A stretch of DNA of 64,000 nt from positions 4,121 to 68,120 of the forward strand of contig JBNKRJ010000026.1 of assembly GCA_050296515.1 (NCBI GenBank), given 5' to 3'. Below the pieces are notes generated by a model. It ran no database searches. It had not been told where the DNA came from and saw only the letters and a program-made list of their open reading frames with translations. Both the position numbers and the translations under genes were made by a program. Shown in pieces: positions 1-7,028 of the stretch (position 1 is its first letter; each line of letters begins with the position of its first letter). The DNA is from NBLH01 sp050296515 (lineage in GTDB: Bacteria; Bacteroidota; Bacteroidia; Bacteroidales; NBLH01).

Positions 1-252
1 GTCGTATTTATTTTATGCGATAGCGACATGGTCTATCCAATGAAAGCGTCTACAGTCGGTTTTGTAAATCACTGGGTTCCTTATATGGGGAAAATTCCAG
101 ATATTAATAACGGCTTCTTAGATCTTTATGATGATATTAAAGGCATATTTAGCTTCAGAGTAGCTTCATGGGGCAAAGTTGGAGATCTAAAGCAATTAAA
201 ATTCAACATTTTTAATACTAATTACTACGGATATATAGCTGTGAAAAATTAA
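1..252 (+). CDS. 3' end of an unidentified gene, cut by the window edge
   Basis: The reading frame is already open at base 1 and stops at 250-252, so only the last 83 codons of a larger protein are visible; the ATG at 28 is probably internal. The fragment is rich in aromatic residues and Gly/Asn and ends in a segment containing DLKQLKFNIF. I do not recognise the family. Seven bases after its stop the first of three related lipoprotein genes begins, and a decayed second copy of its tail lies at 1372-1437 in front of the third. That layout resembles a toxin C-terminal region followed by immunity genes, but no catalytic motif supports a toxin role. Confidence 0.5.
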   Translation, partial: VVFILCDSDMVYPMKASTVGFVNHWVPYMGKIPDINNGFLDLYDDIKGIFSFRVASWGKVGDLKQLKFNIFNTNYYGYIAVKN

Positions 253-259
253 TAAAACA

Positions 260-772
260 ATGAATAAGCCCAAAGCATTATTTTACTTCATTATAGTGGT
301 GATATTGATATCAGCATGTTGTCCAAGAAAACAAAAGTTATCATATGCAGTAACTCATTGTGATAATATTGACTACTATTCTGAAATTGAATTAATTGAA
401 TCTTCAGATATTTGTATTAAAAAAGTTGAAATAAATACATACACCAAGGCAGGGCAACTCACAAAACACTATTATCTTGAAGATAATTACTCAAACTGGT
501 GTGATTCAACTTGTATTTCAAGAAAATATTTATGTTTTCCAGAGACGTTGCCAACCAAATATGACTGGGAGGTAATAATAAATGATTCATTATATTATAA
601 TATTACAAATTTTGTACTTGGGGTTTCTGGTGGCATGACAACATTTTGTGAATGCTATGGTTGCGGAATCGCGTCTTATAAAGTTAATGGAAATTTGATA
701 GAACTTATTAATCCAAATAAGGGAAGTAGGAGTTCAATGGTTTATCTTTTATGTAAAGAACATCTACAATAA
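260..772 (+). CDS. Cysteine-rich lipoprotein, paralog 1 of 3
   Basis: Predicted lipoprotein of 170 residues. A basic start and hydrophobic stretch lead to a lipobox (LISAC) with the lipidated Cys near residue 20. The mature part shares with the next two genes a Cys in the first 20 mature residues, an INTYTK segment, a W(C/T)D(S/T) motif, a W(E)V(I/V)(I/L)ND(S/T)L motif, and a late CxCYxCGI cluster. There is no enzyme signature and the family is unknown to me. It follows the upstream gene by 7 bases and is probably co-transcribed with it. If that gene is a toxin tail, a periplasmic immunity protein is a reasonable guess. Confidence 0.75.
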   Translation: MNKPKALFYFIIVVILISACCPRKQKLSYAVTHCDNIDYYSEIELIESSDICIKKVEINTYTKAGQLTKHYYLEDNYSNWCDSTCISRKYLCFPETLPTKYDWEVIINDSLYYNITNFVLGVSGGMTTFCECYGCGIASYKVNGNLIELINPNKGSRSSMVYLLCKEHLQ

Positions 773-782
773 TATATATAAA

Positions 783-1307
783 ATGAAGAATTTTTTATTT
801 ATTCTGGCTATAATTATTACTAGCATATCATCTTGTTGCCCTAAAAAGTATAAATATGAATATGTACATAATAATTGCAATCAAATAGATTACAATAAGG
901 GAATTGGACTAGATTGGTTTATTAATATTTGTATAAGAAAGGCGATAATAAACACTTATACGAAAAGTGGTGAATTTGTTAACCAATATGTTTTTAGGGA
1001 TATGTTTATTAATTGGTGTGATTCATCATTAATAAGTAAGAACATTTTTTTTTCAAAACCATCATTGTTTGAAAAGCCTTTGTCTACGCAGCATAACTGG
1101 GAAGTTATAATAAATGATTCTTTACATTATTACATTACAGATTTTGAGCTTAAACTCCATGAGAAAAAAAGAAGGTTTTGTAAGTGTTACAACTGTGGAA
1201 TAGTTTCATATAAAGTCAATGGTGAATTAATAAAATGTGCTATAGATGACAGGTCTAATGAAATAATAACAATCAGTTTACCTCCACCACCTAAAGAATC
1301 ATGGTAA
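783..1307 (+). CDS. Cysteine-rich lipoprotein, paralog 2 of 3
   Basis: Predicted lipoprotein of 174 residues with lipobox ISSC followed by a second Cys. It is clearly homologous to the gene 10 bases upstream: it shares the INTYTKSGE segment, a WCDSS motif, HNWEVIINDSL and a CKCYNCGIVSYKVNGE cluster. The end differs, with a proline run (LPPPPKES) instead of the paralog's hydrophobic tail. Tandem placement and divergence suggest duplication followed by change in specificity, as in immunity or adhesin-type arrays. No catalytic residues are visible. Confidence 0.75.
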   Translation: MKNFLFILAIIITSISSCCPKKYKYEYVHNNCNQIDYNKGIGLDWFINICIRKAIINTYTKSGEFVNQYVFRDMFINWCDSSLISKNIFFSKPSLFEKPLSTQHNWEVIINDSLHYYITDFELKLHEKKRRFCKCYNCGIVSYKVNGELIKCAIDDRSNEIITISLPPPPKESW

Positions 1308-1371
1308 TTTTTTAAAACGGAAATATTTAATTACATGTAAGAATAATCAAATTTCTAAATGAAGAAATTCA

Positions 1372-1437
1372 TCTCTATGAGCCAATTTTAAGGATTTAAA
1401 GAAGCTAAAATTCAATGTTTTTACAAATTCCAACTGA
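1372..1437 (+). pseudogene. Decayed copy of the tail of the gene at 1-252
   Basis: Read in the frame ending at the TGA at 1435-1437, this stretch gives KDLKKLKFNVF, against GDLKQLKFNIF in the gene ending at 252. In the longer alignment the Trp codon of the first copy is replaced by TGA at 1378-1380. It stands 12 bases before the third lipoprotein gene, just as the intact tail stands before the first. So the unit 'gene tail plus lipoprotein' was duplicated and the second tail has decayed. The similarity is short, about 20 codons. Confidence 0.6.
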
Positions 1438-1449
1438 GCAAAAAAGACA

Positions 1450-1947
1450 ATGAAAAGCCAAATAAAACTTGTTGTCGTAATTGTATTAATCCTAAGCATA
1501 TCATCATGCTTTTTCAAAAAAAAGACCTATGAGTATGTGAGTGAACATTGTCATAAAATGTATTTTGACGGAGTTATTGATGTCTGTATAAAAGGGAAAT
1601 TAACAAAAGCAGTAATAAACACTTATACACGGGAAGGGATATTTGTTAAACAGTATATGCCAAAAGACAAACACAATTGGTGGACCGATACATCATTTAT
1701 TGAGAAGACATTGTATTTACGAAATAAATCTTTATCAACAGAATATAATTGGGAAGTTGTATTAAATGACACCTTACGTTACTATATCTCTGATTTTGTT
1801 TTAGGTATAGGCTATTCATGCGGCAAAGGTGAATATCATTGTTACGTAAAATCATGTATGGTAACCACAGATACTGTATCTGTTAGAAAATGTATTAATT
1901 ACTCTATTGATCTTAATAAGGAAGAATGCCCATGCAATGCTAATTGA
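1450..1947 (+). CDS. Cysteine-rich lipoprotein, paralog 3 of 3
   Basis: Predicted lipoprotein of 165 residues with lipobox ISSC. It shares INTYTREG, a WTDTSFI segment, YNWEVVLNDTL and a terminal Cys-rich part with the two upstream paralogs, but its C-terminus (four Cys ending in ECPCNAN) is distinct. The 142-base gap before it holds a decayed tail of the upstream gene family, so this copy arose by duplication of a two-gene unit. Function unknown; cell-envelope location is predicted. Confidence 0.75.
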   Translation: MKSQIKLVVVIVLILSISSCFFKKKTYEYVSEHCHKMYFDGVIDVCIKGKLTKAVINTYTREGIFVKQYMPKDKHNWWTDTSFIEKTLYLRNKSLSTEYNWEVVLNDTLRYYISDFVLGIGYSCGKGEYHCYVKSCMVTTDTVSVRKCINYSIDLNKEECPCNAN

Positions 1948-1952
1948 TATTT

Positions 1953-1970
1953 TCTGCGATGTATCGCAGA
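1953..1970 (+). terminator. Hairpin after the lipoprotein array
   Basis: The arms TCTGCGA and TCGCAGA are separated by four bases and the stem extends weakly into flanking AT pairs. It lies 6 bases after the stop of the third lipoprotein gene. The following bases are AT-rich without a clean T run, so termination is plausible rather than clear. Confidence 0.4.
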
Positions 1971-2015
1971 TATATATCTGTAAAAAAATGGTATTATAAG
2001 CAAACCTAATAAAGG

Positions 2016-2297
2016 TTGCAGCAAATCCATAAAACCGTGGGAGCCATGACCATACAAATTCACATTCCCATGGGCGGGCCATTTACCAACCCTGGCATGA
2101 TAGCCCACGAAGCCGTAATGTTTTATGGCAGCCCCAATGTATTTGCCGATGGGGAGTCGGTATCGGGTGCGCCTTACCAGGTAATGACCTGTGATGATAT
2201 GGGTATAGCCCTGCCGGGTTATTCCGGTCTGTATGCCCCCAATGCAAATGTAATAGCAATGGCATCTCCTAAAACTGTTAATATTGGTTCTGTGTAA
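2016..2297 (+). pseudogene. Fragment resembling the PAAR-like module of an Rhs/T6SS effector
   Basis: Ninety-three codons with the pattern IPMGG, then MFYGSPNVFADGESVSG, then QVMTCDDMGIAL, then a short segment ending KTVNIGS. From memory this fits the PAAR-like stretch near the start of Bacteroidota Rhs-type effectors, where GS-x-V-x-A-x-G and MTCNDIG(M/I)PL-like segments precede the barrel repeats. Base composition is visibly richer in G+C than the neighbours. There is no good start codon (TTG at 2016 or ATG at 2046). The stop at 2295-2297 is supplied by the GTAA end of the IS66 element, so the gene was cut by it; no continuation is seen on the other side. It is almost certainly inactive. 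Confidence 0.5.
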
Positions 2298-2338
2298 CCG
2301 ACCTGCAAAACCCGTCACAAATAAATTATGATTATTCT

Positions 2339-3838
2339 CTATTTTTGTGCATTGTAGGGAGATGTCTTTTCCCAATTTTGAGGTAAGAGTTCACTCAATT
2401 TGTTGGCCTTGTGTTCAGGTATCCTTTCAAGGACATCCGTTAACCACTCCAGTGGTTCCACATTATTAATTTTACAGGTAGCAAAAAAGGAGTACATCAT
2501 TGCTGCACGTTGGGCAGCTTTATGGGAACCTGCAAATAAGTAGTTTTTCCTGCCTAAGGCTAATGGGCGTATTGCATTCTCAATTAAGTTATTGTCAATT
2601 TCATATCTTCCATCATTGATATAGCCTTTTAGTTTTGGCCATAAATTTAACGTATAAGAAATTGCTTTCCCTATCGCACTTTGGGGCAACACTTCTACAA
2701 TGTTTGTTTTGAGCCATTTTTCTATTTTTTCTAAAACTGGCAAAGCAAACATTTTCCTATAACGCTCAACTACTATAGTACCTATTGCTTTTTCTTTAGC
2801 TTTTCGTTCTATTGAATATAATTGCTGCACCATCTTCAGCATTTCTTCAGCCCTGGCTTTATCATTGCCCAATGCCTTTTCAAAATACCTGCGTGCATGT
2901 GCCATGCATGCCAAAAAGGTTATTTCACCATTGGTCTGCATGCCTTGATAAGCTATATATCCATCTGTTTGTAATGTCCCTGAAAAAGTTTTTAATATTT
3001 TTTCTGGGGCTTTCCTGTCCCTGCCAGGGTGATATTTAAACAAAACCAATCTCTTTACCGGGTTCCGGTACACCCATTGATATACTGTATGCAAGGCACC
3101 TTTTTTATGTGAGTCCTGGACACCAATTGGAGATTCATCTGCTTGCAAATAGTCCCCTTCTATGAGCTCTTTTAGTAAAACTTCATAAAGTGGGCCTAAC
3201 AGGTCTGCTGTGGCATTAAACCACCCATTCAGGGTCGAGTCACTTAATTCCAGGCCTTGCCTCTTAATTATTTGTATTTGCCTGTAAAATGGGAGGTGGT
3301 CTACAAATTTTGACACCATAATATAGGCCAACAGGCTTGCCCCAGCATTTCCTTTGGGAATTGGTAAAGTAGGTAGTTCTGCTATTTGGACACCATCTTT
3401 GTTCGCTTTAGCATATTTTGGGCGGACTATTTTACGGACATATACTTTGGCGGGGTTATATTCCAATACCTCTGTTATTTCTTCCCCAATCTTTTTTGCA
3501 CCTTCTTCCATATCTTTAGGCTCAATAATTTCTTCAACCCTGGGCAAGTGCGATGGTATGCTGGTCCTAATAGGCCGCTGCTTTTCTTTAACTGGTTTTT
3601 CCCGTGTATATTTAATTTCTTCTGTTGTTCCAATTTGTTGTTCCTCTTGCGGCTGATTAAACAAATTCAATTGTAAATCACCAGAAGGGACAAAACGCTC
3701 ACTTTTGCTCCCAAAAATTAACCGTTTCAGTTCATCAAGCTGTTGTTTAAGGTATTGGTTTTCTGAAAGCAACTTCTCATATTGTTCTTTTGAAATAAAA
3801 CCCTGTTCTGAAACGGTATTTTCGGTCGTGTTTTTCAC
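2339..3838 (-). CDS. tnpC: IS66 family transposase TnpC
   Basis: DDE transposase of 499 residues. An N-terminal leucine-zipper-like helix (about 20-45) contains the LKRLIFGSKSER segment typical of TnpC. The C-terminal catalytic core has D234 (LQADES), D292 (LQTDGY) and E420 (DNNLIE), followed by the conserved NAIRPLALGRKNYLF block. The usual Cys zinc-binding motif around residues 100-140 is absent; as far as I recall that is common in Bacteroidota copies. The C-terminal IS66 tail (NNVEPLEWLTDVLERI) is present. Length and domains are complete. Confidence 0.93.
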   Translation of the reverse strand: MKNTTENTVSEQGFISKEQYEKLLSENQYLKQQLDELKRLIFGSKSERFVPSGDLQLNLFNQPQEEQQIGTTEEIKYTREKPVKEKQRPIRTSIPSHLPRVEEIIEPKDMEEGAKKIGEEITEVLEYNPAKVYVRKIVRPKYAKANKDGVQIAELPTLPIPKGNAGASLLAYIMVSKFVDHLPFYRQIQIIKRQGLELSDSTLNGWFNATADLLGPLYEVLLKELIEGDYLQADESPIGVQDSHKKGALHTVYQWVYRNPVKRLVLFKYHPGRDRKAPEKILKTFSGTLQTDGYIAYQGMQTNGEITFLACMAHARRYFEKALGNDKARAEEMLKMVQQLYSIERKAKEKAIGTIVVERYRKMFALPVLEKIEKWLKTNIVEVLPQSAIGKAISYTLNLWPKLKGYINDGRYEIDNNLIENAIRPLALGRKNYLFAGSHKAAQRAAMMYSFFATCKINNVEPLEWLTDVLERIPEHKANKLSELLPQNWEKTSPYNAQK

Positions 3839-3886
3839 GCTTCAAAAATACTTAAACAACCTCAGTTTTACTAAAACTTTGATATG

Positions 3887-4240
3887 TTATACAGGTATCC
3901 GGAAAAGTTGCTTTTTTTGGATATTTTTTATAGATATTCCGTCAACAAGCATGACCATTTGTGAATAACTCAAATTATAGCTGGCTGTTTGGATATCATA
4001 TTGGGGATGTTCAAATGTGCCTGATTCTAATCGTTTATAGTAAAGGGTAAAACTGCTTCCTGACCAATGAAGCAACTTTATTTTGTTCCTGCTTTTATTG
4101 ATAAAAACATAAACATTGCCATTAGTGGGCGATTCCCCAAGATTATTTTGGATAATGCCACAAAGGCTGTCAAAACTTTTGCGCATATCTGTGGGTTGGC
4201 TGTAAAGTTGAAATGCCAAGCTAGAACCTAAAGTGAACAT
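3887..4240 (-). CDS. tnpB: IS66 accessory protein TnpB (Orf2 family)
   Basis: Small protein of 117 residues. The signature PTDMRKSFDSLCGII and NKSRNKIKLLHWSGSSF segments identify the IS66 Orf2/TnpB family. In IS66 elements this protein is needed with TnpA and TnpC for transposition; its biochemical role is not settled. The gene starts one base after tnpA stops and is followed by tnpC after 48 bases, consistent with one transcript. Confidence 0.9.
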   Translation of the reverse strand: MFTLGSSLAFQLYSQPTDMRKSFDSLCGIIQNNLGESPTNGNVYVFINKSRNKIKLLHWSGSSFTLYYKRLESGTFEHPQYDIQTASYNLSYSQMVMLVDGISIKNIQKKQLFRIPV

Positions 4241-4241
4241 A

Positions 4242-4544
4242 TTAAAAGAAATAGATTAATTGTTGCAATTGTTCAAATGATATTGATGGGGGGCATGTTA
4301 ATTTAACACCATTGGGATAAGTTATCTCTAGAGGTAGTTCCTGTATATTTGCCGGATATTCCATCTGTAGAGGAACAAATATTTCCCCATCGCCCTTTTT
4401 TGAACCTTTCCCTTTCCTGCTGTATTTTTGTGACCAATATAGAAATGAATCGTAAGTAATACCCGCATTCTGTGAAAACTCCTTCTTGCTTAATCCACTG
4501 CCCTCCCATTGTTCTACTAAAGTGTACATTTTCTTCTGTTGCAT
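4242..4544 (-). CDS. tnpA: IS66 accessory protein TnpA (HTH)
   Basis: First gene of the IS66 operon, 100 residues. The N-terminal 45 residues (QWEGSGLSKKEFSQNAGI, then FLYW) form the helix-turn-helix expected for IS66 TnpA; the rest is the short family-typical beta-rich tail ending in ISFEQLQQLI. It lies 77 bases inside the right end of the element, leaving room for the promoter. Confidence 0.85.
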   Translation of the reverse strand: MQQKKMYTLVEQWEGSGLSKKEFSQNAGITYDSFLYWSQKYSRKGKGSKKGDGEIFVPLQMEYPANIQELPLEITYPNGVKLTCPPSISFEQLQQLIYFF

Positions 4545-4621
4545 CTGATTTGCCTTTTATTTTTTTACAAAACTAATCGCCCTGAGAATTATAGACAAGA
4601 TGTAGATCGCAGGAGGCTTAC

Positions 4622-4902
4622 AGCCAATCGTGTATTTGTGCCGCTTTTGTTTCAGGATAAAGATGAAGTTTTTCTTTGATAAATTCTTCATAAGGAATAA
4701 GCGTTTTATAACGTTGCCCTTTTGTTTCGAGGTGTATGAAAAATTCTTCTTCGGACATTTTCAGGTATTTTTTTACAGTTCTGAAATTCATCACCAGCTC
4801 CTGGCCAATTTTTCGGGTAGAGAACCCTTCGCGTTTCATTTTATGTATTTCGTGGTACATCATCCATTCATTTAAGTTTTGTTTATTCATAATTTGCTGC
4901 AT
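4622..4902 (-). pseudogene. istA: istA fragment, IS21-family transposase N-terminus
   Basis: About 94 codons of an IstA-type protein: an MMYHEIHKMKREGFSTRKIG helix-turn-helix with TVKKYL recognition helix, then YEEFIKEKL as in IS21 transposases. Full IstA is roughly 500 residues, so the catalytic core is missing. The frame runs into the IS66 end, whose GTAA supplies the TAA stop at 4618-4620, which marks IS66 as the cause of the truncation. istB is not present in the window. Confidence 0.75.
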
Positions 4903-4903
4903 T

Positions 4904-4984
4904 CTTATTTACCGAAATGTTGTACGCTTATTTACCGAAGTGTTGTATTCTTAATTACCAGTTTTGTTGTACTTTTATTTACCA
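4904..4984 (-). repeat. Four subterminal repeats of the IS21 end
   Basis: On the minus strand the unit GGTAAATAA-NN-(G/A)TACAAC occurs four times at about 22-23 base spacing (the second has GGTAATTAA, the fourth ATGCAGC). IS21 ends carry multiple repeats of this kind as transposase binding sites, which supports the family call. Confidence 0.7.
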
Positions 4985-4990
4985 GTTCCA

Positions 4991-5452
4991 ACACTATAAT
5001 TTCAGAATTTCTGAATTTGATAATATTGAAAGAAGTGATTGGGACCCAGATTTTATAATTGCTGATAAAATCAACTCAAATTCAAATCGTTTCAGCATTA
5101 GGTTAAACTTACAGGGTTTGCTCAAGAACAATGAATATGCTTCGATAGCTATTGGCCTGGAAATAACTTACAATTACCTTTGGGGAAAAGATTTAGTTGA
5201 GGAAAGGATAGGACAATCTTTAAATCCAATTAATTATACCCGAAGCAATGATTTGACAAAGGAAATAGGATTAGGACTAATTTTGAAGATTGAAATCAAG
5301 AAAATTATAATCCCTCAATTATCGCTTTGTTTTACAACTAGATCAGAGTTTATATCTGATGGAGTATTTGCAAAAGGGGGAGTCCTGTATTTTCTGGAGT
5401 CATTGGATTTACAGAATTTCAACTTGGGGTAAGATATAGATTAAGTAAATAA
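4991..5452 (+). pseudogene. 3' part of a beta-barrel protein gene, truncated and frameshifted
   Basis: The open frame after the IS21 end encodes alternating hydrophobic strands (FSIRLNLQGLL, ASIAIGLEITYNYLW, IIIPQLSLCFTTRSEF) typical of an outer-membrane barrel or a DUF3575-like protein. It stops at 5432, but in another frame the same region continues SGVIGFTEFQLGVRYRLSK to the stop at 5450-5452, a classic barrel C-terminus. The frame change falls in the A4G5 run at 5372-5380. The 5' part is missing at the IS21 boundary. The gene is dead twice over. Confidence 0.65.
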
Positions 5453-5533
5453 TTGCAAACAGTATTTCATGCTCATATTTTTTTCAATACTTCGGTAGGT
5501 TCAATTTTATTTTTAAAGTTGACCATATTGTTT

Positions 5534-5635
5534 TCAGTTGAATTTTGCCACAGAGTTGGAATGGACTATGTAAGCTGTTCTCCATTTAGGGTGCCAATAG
5601 CAAGATTAGCTGCTGCACAGGCTGCGTTGAGATGA
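5534..5635 (+). pseudogene. ppdK: Last 33 codons of pyruvate phosphate dikinase
   Basis: The frame from 5534 reads SVEFCHRVGMDYVSC followed by SPFRVPIARLAAAQAALR and a stop. This is the highly conserved C-terminus of pyruvate phosphate dikinase, including the catalytic Cys region of the PEP-utilising domain. Nothing upstream in this frame matches the enzyme, so about 870 residues are absent. Two hairpins with a T run follow, as expected for the native end of the gene. Either the gene was split by a rearrangement or a mobile element carried in a duplicate of its 3' end. Confidence 0.8.
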
Positions 5636-5649
5636 TAAATTGACTTTTC

Positions 5650-5722
5650 AATTGGAGTGCAACTTTAAGCTGCATTCCAATTTAATATAGAAACCTATTG
5701 ACTTTGGTCGGTAGGTTTTTTT
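5650..5722 (+). terminator. Tandem hairpins after the ppdK tail
   Basis: First hairpin at 5650-5683: AATTGGAGTGCA pairs with TGCATTCCAATT. Second at 5691-5722: AAACCTATTGAC pairs with GGTCGGTAGGTTT using G-T pairs and is followed by seven T residues. The second is a good intrinsic terminator. Confidence 0.7.
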
Positions 5723-5898
5723 ATAAAAAGGCTAATTATTTTATCATGTTTAAGACTTATTTTAGCTAAACCGAATGAGTATATCTGATAAAACCGTTAT
5801 ATTTGCTTCTTGTTTTGCAGAAAGAATTTTTGTTTAATAATGCTTTCAAGTGTCAATCATTTGATGACATAAAATAATTCAAATCAAAAAACTTTAAA

Positions 5899-6786
5899 AT
5901 GAGAACAATTACAAAACTTTTATTTTTAGCATTATCCATTCTGACAAATAATCCACTGACTTATTCGCAACAACCAATGTTAGATAAATATGAAAGCTAT
6001 TACGGTAAAATTCCTCAATTACTTAATGTGGAAACTAAGGAACAACAAGGGAAGGTTTACTTTTATGCTGAAAACAATTCATTATATCCTTTATGGGTGA
6101 AAATCGAGTGTAATCTGAGAAATATGTCTTGTAGCAAGTCTTTACCCTTCGACGAGGTTGTCTTTCCGGGAAGGTCGTCTTTATTTTATCTCGAAGTTTC
6201 AGATAATCTGACTGGCTATTCGTATAATTTTAAATACATTGTGCAAATTGGAAACCCTTTTTCTAAACATAAGATGCTATCTTACTTAATTCCATTAAAA
6301 GCTGGAAAAAAAGTTAAACTTTCAAATATTGAATCTGAAAACTTTCTTACATTTCCTGTCAAACCCGGGGATACAATCTATTCTTCAAGAAACGGATATG
6401 TTTGTGGAGTTCCTGGCTCAGATCACAATACAAAGAGGGGTTATTCAATAAGCGGAAATCTTGAAATAATGCATCGTGATGGGACAATTGGAATTTATAC
6501 AGGCTTATCCCCGGCAAAACTGTTTGTTAAAATAGGACAAAAGGTTGAATCAGGGGTTCCTTTAGGTACTGCAATACATGAGATGGTTCATTTTGAAGTG
6601 ATCAAGTTTAGCACAAACTCAAAGATTGAGAGAGTTCCCTTGCACTTTTTCACTAAAAGCAATGAGTCTACAATATTGATTAATGATTTTGAATATGAAG
6701 TATTACATCCAGAAAGAATAATTGAATTAGAAATGTCAAAAAGGGAAATAAAAAAAAGAGAAAAGCGTTTAGCTAAAGAAAAATAA
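5899..6786 (+). CDS. Secreted M23-like protein, probably catalytically dead
   Basis: A 295-residue protein with a signal peptide ending near residue 24 (LTYSQQ). Residues about 150-245 have the LytM/M23 layout: GDTIYSSRNGYVCGVPG, a LEIMHRDGTIGIYTGLSP strand pair, FVKIGQKVESGVPLGTA, then MVHFEV. The last motif corresponds to the HxHFE zinc motif of M23 peptidases, but the first His is replaced by Met, and the YxHL His is replaced in IYTGLS. Metal binding is therefore unlikely, as in degenerate LytM activators such as EnvC. The C-terminus is a charged helix rich in Lys and Glu. A role as an amidase regulator or wall-binding protein is an inference. Confidence 0.7.
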   Translation: MRTITKLLFLALSILTNNPLTYSQQPMLDKYESYYGKIPQLLNVETKEQQGKVYFYAENNSLYPLWVKIECNLRNMSCSKSLPFDEVVFPGRSSLFYLEVSDNLTGYSYNFKYIVQIGNPFSKHKMLSYLIPLKAGKKVKLSNIESENFLTFPVKPGDTIYSSRNGYVCGVPGSDHNTKRGYSISGNLEIMHRDGTIGIYTGLSPAKLFVKIGQKVESGVPLGTAIHEMVHFEVIKFSTNSKIERVPLHFFTKSNESTILINDFEYEVLHPERIIELEMSKREIKKREKRLAKEK

Positions 6787-6821
6787 AAGGTTCAATCTAA
6801 ATACTTCCAAAAGAGATGATG

Positions 6822-6974
6822 ATGTATTATTTTTCTTTATGACCTAGAGCTAATTATGAGAAATACATTGAATGTTGGCCAGCTGTGGTTAATGAGCAAG
6901 TTTTGTATATCGACAATAAAAATGGTTGGTGTGCGGAACTGCTTTCATGTAAGCAATCTCAAGTAAGTCTTTAA
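6822..6974 (+). pseudogene. Possible remnant of a small gene
   Basis: The 242 bases between 6786 and the caspase gene hold no intact gene. From the ATG at 6822 a frame runs 50 codons to TAA at 6972-6974, with one internal TGA at 6840-6842. After the TGA the peptide has normal-looking composition (NYEKYIECWPAVVNEQVLYI). One nonsense change could explain it. I do not recognise it, and chance is a real alternative. Confidence 0.2.
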
Positions 6975-7028
6975 AGCATTTAAGGTTTAGTGGATAAATA
7001 AAACATTTAGCTCAAAAGCAATAAGTTT

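Larger units (their letters stand above)
2294..4621 (-). mobile_element. Complete IS66-family insertion sequence
   Basis: A 2.3-kb element with three genes in the order tnpA, tnpB, tnpC on the minus strand, the standard IS66 layout. The ends begin with GTAA and match at 10 of the first 13 positions (GTAACCGACCTGC at the left, GTAAGCCTCCTGC at the right, read inward). All three genes are full length and the transposase has its DDE residues, so the copy may be active. The 8 bases outside each end (GGTTCTGT and AGCCAATC) do not match, although IS66 elements normally make 8-bp target duplications. Both flanking reading frames stop on the GTAA termini. Confidence 0.88.
4622..4990 (-). mobile_element. 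IS21-family left-end remnant
   Basis: The remnant comprises the truncated istA and its upstream terminal region. Reading inward on the minus strand it begins TGGAACTGG, with the TG terminus of IS21 elements. The other end of the element and istB are gone; IS66 occupies the junction. The right boundary at 4990 also truncates the beta-barrel gene that follows. Confidence 0.65.

Noticed and set aside
1852..2375. Long minus-strand open frames across the Rhs-like fragment
   Set aside because: They have odd composition (many Tyr, His and Arg), no start context, and overlap better-supported frames on the + strand.
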